34,255 bases of DNA from Bacillota bacterium (lineage in GTDB: Bacteria > Bacillota > Clostridia > Saccharofermentanales > UBA5734): assembly GCA_029548445.1 (NCBI GenBank), contig JAKPNJ010000316.1:1-34255 (forward strand). Reading direction: 5' to 3'. Position 1 is the stretch's first letter. The number at the start of each line of letters is the position of its first letter. The translations under genes and the position numbers were made by a program. The notes beneath the pieces were generated by a model. It was given only the letters and a program-made list of their open reading frames with translations. It did not search any database and had not been told where the DNA came from. Shown in pieces: positions 24,826 to 32,559 of the stretch.

Positions 24826-25617
24826 CTACGGATCCAGCCACAGGGCCTGGGGGTCGGCCCATCGTCCGGGCTCGATGGCCCGGCAGCAGAGGGCGTACTT
24901 GCTGAGGGCCAGGGGAATGGCCCCGTCCAGGGGCAGCATGCGCCGGAGGAAATCCGGCAGGATCCGGTCGGTCTTGATCTCCAGGATCGTGGCGCCCGGG
25001 GGGAGGATCGGGAAAAGGGCCGCCCCCGGGTCGAACAGGTCCGTCCGGTACAGGCCGCTGGAGAGGTGGCGGTCGAAGGTGATGCGGATGCCCAGGGGCG
25101 GGAACACCAGGGGGATCCGGAGATAGTCCACCAGGACCCGCGGCACGAGGCGCCGGGTCCGGTGGCCCAGGTGGAGCTCCGCCCCCAGTCCCGGCCGGTC
25201 GGCCAGCCAGTCCAGGTCGCCGGACAGGATCCGGTCGACCTGTTCCCGGGTCAGGGGCGTGATTCGCTTGGCGGTCCGGGCGCCCCTCCGCATCTTCTTC
25301 TCCAGGTGGATGATCCGGTCCTGGCCGTCGTAGATGCGAATCCGGAACTTGTGGCGGGGATCGGAACCGGCCAGCTTCTCGGCCAGCCCATGGCGCTCTT
25401 CCGTATCCCAGTACAGGCTTCGGATCCGGTAGGCGGACAGCGGTTCTCCCGGCAGCGGGCGGGCGTGGGGATCCGTGGAAAGGACAGGCCGCAGCTGCCA
25501 GCACAACTGCAGGAAGGCGGCCTCGTCCAGCAGGTACTTTTCCTCGATCCGCCACCGGATCGGGACCCGGGCGTGACCCTTGTCGGAAGCGGGCAGGCCG
25601 GAGGGAGCGGGCCTCAC
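24826..25617 (-). CDS. Polyphosphate polymerase (VTC) domain-containing protein
   Basis: RIEEKYLLDEAAFLQLCWQLRPVLSTDPHA..YRIRSLYWDTEERHGLAEKLAGSDPRHKFRIRIYDGQDRIIHLEKKMRRGARTAKRITPLTREQVDRIL..RITFDRHLSS...ILEIKTDRILPDFLRRML: VTC-domain features. GTG start at 25617 overlaps the CotH stop (GTGA). Confidence 0.9.
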   Translation of the reverse strand: MRPAPSGLPASDKGHARVPIRWRIEEKYLLDEAAFLQLCWQLRPVLSTDPHARPLPGEPLSAYRIRSLYWDTEERHGLAEKLAGSDPRHKFRIRIYDGQDRIIHLEKKMRRGARTAKRITPLTREQVDRILSGDLDWLADRPGLGAELHLGHRTRRLVPRVLVDYLRIPLVFPPLGIRITFDRHLSSGLYRTDLFDPGAALFPILPPGATILEIKTDRILPDFLRRMLPLDGAIPLALSKYALCCRAIEPGRWADPQALWLDP

Positions 25618-28600
25618 GGGTCGTCCCCCGGGAACAGCCGGGCCATGTCGGCGTCGCCGAGGCCGAAGGAATTCCGCAGGATACCCTTGGTCCGGTCCCG
25701 CTTCTCCAGGGAAATCCGGCGCAGCGTCGCCACGTTTTTCTCCCACGCCTCCACGGATCCGGGCCGGCCCCAGCGGGCGATCTGCCGGGGCATCTCGCTC
25801 CGGATCTCCGCCGCCATGCCGTCCAGGATGCCGACCATCCGGTCAGGCCGAAACACTTCGTTCAGGTACCAGGCGTATCGCTGCAGGAAAGCCTCCCGGA
25901 AATCCGGGTTCTCCAGGAGCCGGACCTGGAGGAGGGTGCTGAAGATGTTGTCGGACCCGTGGCCGGCCGGGTCCAGCAGGTCGCCGGACAACATGTTCCA
26001 GGTATAGGTACCGGGGAAGAGCCCCCAGTCCAGGTCGAACAGGATCCAGCGCCACTGGCCGTCCTCCGTCCGAGGGCGCCAGAACTTCTTGTTGCCCGAG
26101 TCGGCGTTGTTGTAGAAGGACTGGACGATGACGAAGTCCATGAGGCTCTCCTCGTCGATCCAGCCCAGGACTTTGGCATACGCCTCGGGATTCCGCAGGT
26201 CGTGCTCCCGGACGTACTTCAGCAGGGCCTGGTAATTCCGGTTGTCCCCTTCCCGGACGATGTTGTTGCCCTTGATGATGTCCACCTGGTCGGGATCGGC
26301 GCCGTGGTGGGCGGCCATGTAGGTCTCGTCCGCGTTTTCGCGGATCTCATAGAGCCCGTAATACGCGCCGTTGACGTAGACTGCGCAGAAGCGGACGGCC
26401 ATGATGTCCAGGGCTGTGTATCCCTCGACGATCCGGGTCATGTAGGCGTCCCGCAGCTTCGAGATCTTCCAGTCCTGCCCCGAGGTCCGGAGGACCAGCC
26501 GGCGGAAGGTGGAGACCTCGTTGCCGGGGAAAAAGGGATAGGTCACTTCCGGGTCCCCGTATCCCCTGCGGAGGTTGATTTCCATGGATTTCTGCAATTC
26601 CTTGCGGCTGTATTGCCCATGGAGGGCCAGGCCGGCCCGGAACCGGACGCCTTCCCGGCCGCCGGCCTCGAAGAAGGCGATCTCCGCAGGCCGCTCCATA
26701 TCGGATGTAAACAGGGTCCAGAGGCCCGACGGCCCGTCGAAGTCCCGGGGATCCATGGCGACGGACAGGACGGGCAGGTCGTGCCGCAGCTCCATCAGGA
26801 CCGTCCGGACGGAGGGCCGTCCGGGAAGGCGGGGAGAGGCGCCGGACCCGCCCGGCGGGTCGAAGGCGGCGGCCCGGACCACGGCGGAACGGGACAGGAC
26901 GAAGGGGCCTTCGTAGGCTTTCGAAGAGGCGGTGGGCTCGCTGCCGTCCAGGGTATAGGTGACCCGGTCCCCGGCGAGCGCGGGCTGCAGCGAGACGGTT
27001 ACGGGTCCCTCGGCGTACAGGCCGTCCAGGGGGCGGCCGGCCTCGTCGGCGACCCGGATGGCCGGTGCGGCGGCGATGCCCTGGCAGGCCAGGGTCGTAT
27101 TGGCCTTCCCCTTGGTTGGATCCGGAAAGAACCATCGGTCCGGAAGGGTCGGCTCGCCCTCCGTCCCACGGACCCGCCCGCTGCTGACCCCGGGCCGGAG
27201 CCAGCCGGTTTCGAGGGCATCGACGGGCCGGCCGTCCGGCCCCATGAGAAGGAGGACCTCTCCCCGTACCGAGATCCCGAAGGTGTCAGGCGCGACAACC
27301 CGGTACTCGCCGGGGTCCATCACGATACCGGAGAGGGGCCAGCGGCCCGGCTGCCCCGGATCGTCCGTCAGGGCATATCCGTCCAAGGCCAGGGGCGCGC
27401 CGGCATTGTTGTACAGCTCGATCCAATCCCCGTCGCCATTGCCGCGCATGGCGGCGTCCTGGGCCAGCACCTCGCTGATCCATACCGGCTTCAGGTCCAG
27501 GGACGCGGCCGACCGGAGGTCCGGAAACCCGACGCCGTCATTGGGCCGGCCGGGGGAGGGCAGCGGGAAGTAGGCCCATGTCTCGCCGGCTTCCCCTCCG
27601 CCCCCCTCGCCGGATCCGGCCGGCGCCGGCACGCGACCCCGGGACACGCCCAGGGGGAGGGCCTCCAGGGTCGCCCGGGACAGGATCCGTCCCCGTTCGT
27701 CCAGCAGGAGCAGGACGGCGTCGTCGCCCCCCAGCCGGAAGGGGGCATGGGGGGACAACGGGGCGCCGGGTTCCGGCCCCGGACCATTCCAGGCCTTCTC
27801 CTTGCCCGACAACCACAGGACCAGGTGTTGGCCCGGCTCGATCCGGAGCGCAGGGAACCGCCATTTGTCCGGGCGGCCGGGGTCGTCGGTCAGGGCGAAT
27901 CCCTCGAGGTCCAGGGGGTCGGTCCCCTCGTTCACCAATTCCACCCAGTCGGACAGGTCTCCATCCTCGTCCGGGAAGGACGCGTTGCGGGTCACGAACT
28001 CGTTGATGTGCAGGGTGGAAACCGGCGCCGGCAGGGCCTGGTCCGCCGTCAGCCGCCCGTCCGGACCATTTTGCCTGCCGGGAGTCGGGGCGCCGAAGAA
28101 CAACCGGGGGACGTCGGGCTGTCCGGCCCGGGCGCCCATGGGATCCAGCCCGTAGGATATGTCGTCCGGCAGGACGGGAATCGTCCACTGGTCCAGGACC
28201 TGGCCGTCCGGGGCCGTCAGGACCAGTTCCTCCCCGGCGCCGGAAAGGCGGAAGCCGGCATGAAGACCCCCGTCCGCTGCCGACTCCCCGGCGGCGACCC
28301 CGTCATCGTCCCCGGAGGCGTCTGCCCCGCCGCCGTCCGCATAAACCAGCAGGTATCCGCCCGGCGCCAGGACCAGGTCGGGAAACGTCCATTTCATGGG
28401 ATTCCGCAGGCTGTCCGACAGGCCGATGCCCAGCAGCGGAACGGGCGTATCGCCGGCATTCCGGAGCTCGATCCAATCCGGCGTCGCCCCGGACGGGAGG
28501 ACCAGGGATCCGGTGTTCCTGGAGAGCACCTCGTTGATGTGGAGGCCGGTGTCGGACCGGGGCGCCTCCGTAGGGGACGGGGCCTGGCCGTCGGGCACAA

Positions 28601-28709
28601 GGGGCCGGTCCCAGTCGATGGGCAAGCCGTCGCAGCCGGCGGCGGCCAGCAGCAGGGCCCCGGCAAGGAACAACCAGAGGAGGCGGACCCGGATCGGCAT
28701 CGACGGCAT
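25614..28709 (-). CDS. CotH kinase family lipoprotein with multiple lamin-tail (LTD) domains
   Basis: Lipobox LLLAAAGC; repeated LTD blocks (LHINEVLSRNTGSLVLPSGATPDWIELRNAGDTPVPLLGIGLSD; LHINEFVTRNASFPDEDGDLSDWVELVNEGTDPLDLEGFALTD; VWISEVLAQDAAMRGNGDGDWIELYNNAGAPLALDGYALTD); CHB_HEX-like VTYTLDGSEPTASSKAYEGP; CotH core SGQDWKISKLRDAYMTRIVEGY...AVYVNGAYYGLYEIRENADETYMAAHHGADPDQVDIIKGN...WRWILFDLDWGLF. Confidence 0.95.
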   Translation of the reverse strand: MPSMPIRVRLLWLFLAGALLLAAAGCDGLPIDWDRPLVPDGQAPSPTEAPRSDTGLHINEVLSRNTGSLVLPSGATPDWIELRNAGDTPVPLLGIGLSDSLRNPMKWTFPDLVLAPGGYLLVYADGGGADASGDDDGVAAGESAADGGLHAGFRLSGAGEELVLTAPDGQVLDQWTIPVLPDDISYGLDPMGARAGQPDVPRLFFGAPTPGRQNGPDGRLTADQALPAPVSTLHINEFVTRNASFPDEDGDLSDWVELVNEGTDPLDLEGFALTDDPGRPDKWRFPALRIEPGQHLVLWLSGKEKAWNGPGPEPGAPLSPHAPFRLGGDDAVLLLLDERGRILSRATLEALPLGVSRGRVPAPAGSGEGGGGEAGETWAYFPLPSPGRPNDGVGFPDLRSAASLDLKPVWISEVLAQDAAMRGNGDGDWIELYNNAGAPLALDGYALTDDPGQPGRWPLSGIVMDPGEYRVVAPDTFGISVRGEVLLLMGPDGRPVDALETGWLRPGVSSGRVRGTEGEPTLPDRWFFPDPTKGKANTTLACQGIAAAPAIRVADEAGRPLDGLYAEGPVTVSLQPALAGDRVTYTLDGSEPTASSKAYEGPFVLSRSAVVRAAAFDPPGGSGASPRLPGRPSVRTVLMELRHDLPVLSVAMDPRDFDGPSGLWTLFTSDMERPAEIAFFEAGGREGVRFRAGLALHGQYSRKELQKSMEINLRRGYGDPEVTYPFFPGNEVSTFRRLVLRTSGQDWKISKLRDAYMTRIVEGYTALDIMAVRFCAVYVNGAYYGLYEIRENADETYMAAHHGADPDQVDIIKGNNIVREGDNRNYQALLKYVREHDLRNPEAYAKVLGWIDEESLMDFVIVQSFYNNADSGNKKFWRPRTEDGQWRWILFDLDWGLFPGTYTWNMLSGDLLDPAGHGSDNIFSTLLQVRLLENPDFREAFLQRYAWYLNEVFRPDRMVGILDGMAAEIRSEMPRQIARWGRPGSVEAWEKNVATLRRISLEKRDRTKGILRNSFGLGDADMARLFPGDDP

Positions 28710-28822
28710 GGCGCTCCCGCGCGGTCGCCCCGCACCCCCGGGACGAACGGCGTTCCCGGCCGGGTTCCCGGGCGACAGGTCCATTATTCCACATTCGTGG
28801 CCGGGGGAACAGGGGCGGCCCC

Positions 28823-28851
28823 TTGAACCCGGCGGCCGCATTTCCTATGAT
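28823..28851 (+). promoter_or_regulatory. Candidate sigma-A promoter TTGAAC-N17-TATGAT upstream of the cupin gene
   Basis: Near-consensus hexamers with optimal 17-bp spacer. Confidence 0.7.
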
Positions 28852-28859
28852 GGCAGGAG

Positions 28860-28875
28860 GACGGCCGCGGCCGTC
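28860..28875. repeat. Perfect 16-bp palindrome GACGGCCGCGGCCGTC near the predicted TSS
   Basis: Read directly; lies between the TATGAT box and the SD (GGGAGG). Confidence 0.7.
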
Positions 28876-28891
28876 GAAGGGAGGTCCCGCC

Positions 28892-29224
28892 ATGATCGAA
28901 ACGACATTTGCCTTTTCCCGGACCGACAGCAAGTGCATCGAGCGGATTCTCGAGGACGACAATGCCGGAATCAACCACATGGTCCTGCCCGAAGGGGAGG
29001 GACTGCCTCTGCACAACGCCAACTCCCATGTCTACATGATCGTCGTCCGGGGCCAGGTGGCCCTGAAGCTGGACGACCAGGAGGAGCATGTCCATCCCGC
29101 CGGCAGCCTCCTGGCGATCCCCTACCGGACCCGGATGAACGTCTACAACCGGTTCCCCGAAGTCCTGGAGCTCTTCGTGGTGAAGGCCCCGTCCCCCAGG
29201 ATCATGGCGGCCCGGGAAAGCTGA
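28892..29224 (+). CDS. Small cupin domain-containing protein
   Basis: MIETTFAFSRTDSKCIERILEDDNAGINHMVLPEGEGLPLHNANSHVYMIVVRGQVALKLDDQEEHVHPAGSLLAIPYRTRMNVYNRFPEVLELFVVKAP; SD GGGAGG. Confidence 0.92.
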   Translation: MIETTFAFSRTDSKCIERILEDDNAGINHMVLPEGEGLPLHNANSHVYMIVVRGQVALKLDDQEEHVHPAGSLLAIPYRTRMNVYNRFPEVLELFVVKAPSPRIMAARES

Positions 29225-29264
29225 GGCGCGCACGGCCGCGGCGGCGGCACGGGAGGAAACCGGA

Positions 29265-31340
29265 ATGGGCATCGGCATCGGCATCGACACCGGCGGCACC
29301 TATACGGACGCGGTGATCGTCGACCTGGACAGCCATGGGATCCTGGCCTCGGCCAAGGCCCTGACCACCCGGGAGGACCTGTCCCTGGGCATCGGCGCGG
29401 CGCTGGACGCGCTGCCCCCCGACCGGGTCCGGCAGGCGGAGCTCGTGTCCCTGTCCACCACCCTGGCCACCAACGCCTGCGTGGAGAACAAGGGCGGCCG
29501 GGCCCGGCTTCTCCTCCTGGGCGCCCACCGGAAGGTCGTGGCGGAATCGGGCCGGAAGTACGGCCTGCCGCCCGTCGAGGAGATCCATTTCCTCGATATC
29601 CGGAAGGGACCGAAAGGCGAAGTGCTGGAAGCCCCGGACTGGGATGCCTTCGAGCCGGAGGCCCGCGCCTGGCTGGCCGACGCCGACGCCCTGGCCGTGG
29701 TGGAACTCGAGTCCATGAAGAGTGCCGACCTGGAGCGGACCGCCCGGGACCTGGTGCGGCACTGGCTGGACCTTCCCGTCGTCTGCGGCCACGAGCTCTT
29801 CTCCGACCTCAACATTCTCCAGCGGGGGGCCGGCACCCTGCTCAACGCCCGCCTGTTCCCCGTGATCGCGGAGTTCCTGGAGGCGATCCGGAAGGCTCTC
29901 CTGGCCCGGTCCATCCGGGCACCGGTGGTCATCGTCCGCAGCGACGGCTCGCTGATGTCCGAAACCTTTACGGCCGCCCGCCCCGTGGAGACCCTGCTGT
30001 GCGGACCCGCCGCCAGCGTGGCCGGGGGCCTGGCCCTGACCCGGGAGCCCGACGCAGTGCTGGTGGACATGGGCGGCACGACCACGGACATTGCCCTGCT
30101 GCGGGCCGGCAGCCCCGTCCGGACCCGGGAGGGGATCCAGGTCGGCAAGTGGAGAACCTTCGTCCGGGGCGTTCTCATGGAGACCTTCGGCCTCGGCGGC
30201 GACAGCGCCATCCGGTTCACGCCCGACGGCCGCCTGACCCTGGGCCCGGAGCGGGTCATCCCCCTCTGTGCCGCGGCCGCCCGGTGGCCCGGCGTCCTGC
30301 CCCGCCTCGCGGCCATCGTGGCGGACGCCCGTCCCCATTCCCGGATGCTCCATGAATTCCTGTGTCTCCAGAAGGAGCCGGCCGGCCGGGACGCCTTTAC
30401 GGCCCAGGAACTGGCGCTGTGCCAAGTCCTGGCGGACGGGGCCCTGCCGGTCTCCGAAGCCGCCGCCGCGGTGGGATCGGACCATTACCGCCTGAAGACC
30501 GACCGACTGGAGCGCGAAGGCATCGTGATGCGCATCGGGCTCACGCCCACCGACATGATGCACCTGAAGGGAGACTTCGACCGGTTCGACCGGGAAGCCG
30601 CCCGGTTGGGAGCCGCCTATGTGGCCGCCCAGGTGGGGATTCCGGAAGACAGCCTGCCGGACCGGGTCTATGACCTGGTCCGGAAGACGCTCTACATCGG
30701 CATTGTCCGGTTCCTCCTGGAAGAGGCGGATCCCGAGCTGAGGAAGAAGGGCCTGGGGCATGGCCTGGAACGGCTGATCGAGGAGAGCTGGCACATGGCG
30801 GCCGACACCCGGGAAGGATCCGGCCGCCGGCTGGAGGCCGAGGACCTGGCCGAAGGCAAGCCGGTTCCCTTCCTGCAGTTCGGGTTCAGGACCCCCGCCG
30901 CCCTGGTGGGCCTGGGCGCCCCGACCCATCTCTTCCTGCCGGACGTGGCCCGGGCCCTGGGAACCCGGTGCGTGGTCCCGGAGCACGCCGCCGTGGCCAA
31001 CGCCGTCGGCGCGGTGACCGGCAGCGTGTCCGCCACACGGGAGATCGCCATCCGGCCCCTCCAGTCGGATGAAGGGGGAGAGGTCTATGTTTTGTATGGC
31101 GCGGACCGGGACCGGACGCTGCCCGACCTGGAGGAGGCCATCGCCGCCGCCCGCCAGGAGGCGGAGGACGCGGCCCTCCGGGAGGCCCGGGCCCGGGGCG
31201 CTTCGGGAGACCTGTCCGTCCGGTCGGAAGTGGCCATGGAATCCGTCCAGTCCAGGGAACGGATCGATGTCCTGCTGGGCGTGACAGTGACGGCCACGGC
31301 GGCGGGATGCATCGCCCGGGGCTCCGGGACCGGGATTTGA
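29265..31340 (+). CDS. Hydantoinase/oxoprolinase family protein (HyuA-like)
   Basis: MGIGIGIDTGGTYTDAVIVDLDSHGILASAKALTTREDLSLGIGAALDAL...LSTTLATNACVENKGGRARLLLLG...VIVRSDGSLMSETFTAARPVETLLCGPAASVAGGLALTREPDAVLVDMGGTTTDIALLRAG. Confidence 0.93.
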   Translation: MGIGIGIDTGGTYTDAVIVDLDSHGILASAKALTTREDLSLGIGAALDALPPDRVRQAELVSLSTTLATNACVENKGGRARLLLLGAHRKVVAESGRKYGLPPVEEIHFLDIRKGPKGEVLEAPDWDAFEPEARAWLADADALAVVELESMKSADLERTARDLVRHWLDLPVVCGHELFSDLNILQRGAGTLLNARLFPVIAEFLEAIRKALLARSIRAPVVIVRSDGSLMSETFTAARPVETLLCGPAASVAGGLALTREPDAVLVDMGGTTTDIALLRAGSPVRTREGIQVGKWRTFVRGVLMETFGLGGDSAIRFTPDGRLTLGPERVIPLCAAAARWPGVLPRLAAIVADARPHSRMLHEFLCLQKEPAGRDAFTAQELALCQVLADGALPVSEAAAAVGSDHYRLKTDRLEREGIVMRIGLTPTDMMHLKGDFDRFDREAARLGAAYVAAQVGIPEDSLPDRVYDLVRKTLYIGIVRFLLEEADPELRKKGLGHGLERLIEESWHMAADTREGSGRRLEAEDLAEGKPVPFLQFGFRTPAALVGLGAPTHLFLPDVARALGTRCVVPEHAAVANAVGAVTGSVSATREIAIRPLQSDEGGEVYVLYGADRDRTLPDLEEAIAAARQEAEDAALREARARGASGDLSVRSEVAMESVQSRERIDVLLGVTVTATAAGCIARGSGTGI

Positions 31341-31544
31341 CAGCCGGGTTTCCGCTGTGCTAGAAACAGGAATGAAACGAGTCCCATGAAGGGACCGCCC
31401 TCCAGATTCCATACTCCATTCCGCCCATTGTTCGATCGACGCGACGCAACCGGAGCCATGAAGGCACCGCCCCCGCGGAAGCCCTCATGGCTTTTCCATC
31501 CCCATTTCCTGAATAAGGAAAGAAACGAAAGTGAGGTCCATGCC

Positions 31545-32075
31545 ATGACCCGACATGCCATTCTCCGGCTTGTGACCGCCGCCCTCTGCCTGGCCCTGGG
31601 CATCCTGCTGCCCATCGTGTTCCATGCCATCGGGGGAGCTGGTGCGGTCTTCCTGCCCATGCACATCCCGGTGCTGCTCTGCGGCCTTCTGTGCGGTCCC
31701 CGGTTGGGAGCCCTCTGTGGCCTCGCGACTCCGCTGCTCTCGTCGGCGTTCACCGGCATGCCGCCCCTGTATCCCATCGCCGTCGCCATGATGCTCGAAC
31801 TGGCCGCCTACGGCCTGGCGGCGGGGCTGCTGAAGAAGCGGTTCCAGGTCCATCCCTCCCTGGTGGGTGCCATGCTGGCGGGACGGATCGTCCTGGGCGT
31901 GGCCAATACGCTGCTGCTGGGATTCGGGGGCAAGCCCTATAGCCTGGAAGCCTTCCTGGCGGCCTCCTTCGTGACGGCCCTGCCGGGCATCGCCATCCAG
32001 CTGGTCCTGGTTCCCATCCTGTACCTGGCCCTGGAAAAGGCCGGCTTCGTCCGCCGGCTCCAGCCGGCCGCCTAG
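31545..32075 (+). CDS. ECF transporter S component (substrate-binding membrane subunit)
   Basis: MTRHAILRLVTAALCLALGILLPIVFHAIGGAGAVFLPMHIPVLLCGLLCGPRLGALCGLATPLLSSAFTGMPPLYPIAVAMMLELAAYGLAAGLL: FLPMHIPVLLCGLLCGPxxGxxxGxxxPLLSSxxTGMPPLYP is typical of ECF S components. SD GTGAGGT upstream of the ATG at 31545. Confidence 0.9.
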   Translation: MTRHAILRLVTAALCLALGILLPIVFHAIGGAGAVFLPMHIPVLLCGLLCGPRLGALCGLATPLLSSAFTGMPPLYPIAVAMMLELAAYGLAAGLLKKRFQVHPSLVGAMLAGRIVLGVANTLLLGFGGKPYSLEAFLAASFVTALPGIAIQLVLVPILYLALEKAGFVRRLQPAA

Positions 32076-32082
32076 CAGACGC

Positions 32083-32559
32083 CTAGCCGAGCCGTTCCAC
32101 GATCCATTCGGCCGCCATGGCGACGACCTCTTCCGCATATTGGGAGGGCGACCGGTCGGCCACCCCGGCGATCCGGACCTGGCATTGGACCGACGGCACC
32201 AGGATTTTCCGGGCCCGGCTTTCGGCCACCGCACGGGCCATGGCGGCCGACACCTCTCCATGGAGCGCCCCCGACAGGACGATCCCCAGGGGACCGCAGA
32301 CCAGGTCGGCGTCGGCACAGTTCCACATGATCGCGTTCTCCCCGGTGGCACCCGCGTCCGCCCCGGCCTTCAGCATGGCCGACGTGGCCAGGGCGTTGGT
32401 GCCCACGGCAAGGAGCTCCAGCCGGTCTGCCCGGGCCTGGACCAGTGGGTGTCGCCGGAGCATCTCCACCAGGGTCCGTCCCAGGCCGCCGCCCTGGCCG
32501 TCGAGGATAACGACCTTGAGCCGCGGCAAGGCCTCCGACCCTCCCCCGGGGCCAGTCAT
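32083..32559 (-). CDS. DUF3842 family protein
   Basis: KVVILDGQGGGLGRTLVEMLRR...LLAVGTNALATSAMLKAGADAGATGENAIMWNCADADLVCGPLGIVLSGALHGEVSAAMARAVAESRARKILVPSVQCQVRIAGV. Confidence 0.92.
   Translation of the reverse strand: MTGPGGGSEALPRLKVVILDGQGGGLGRTLVEMLRRHPLVQARADRLELLAVGTNALATSAMLKAGADAGATGENAIMWNCADADLVCGPLGIVLSGALHGEVSAAMARAVAESRARKILVPSVQCQVRIAGVADRSPSQYAEEVVAMAAEWIVERLG

Noticed and set aside
25959-28826. 955-aa plus-strand ORF
   Set aside because: Antisense to the well-supported CotH/LTD gene; composition (G/R/P/Q/V-rich) typical of an antisense frame.
29265-29290. GGCATC x3 microrepeat at the start of the hydantoinase gene
   Set aside because: Encodes GIGIGIDTGG, consistent with the conserved ATPase-like N-terminal motif; too short to claim phase variation.
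29202-31412. 736-aa minus-strand ORF
   Set aside because: Antisense to the hydantoinase/oxoprolinase gene; no domain signal.
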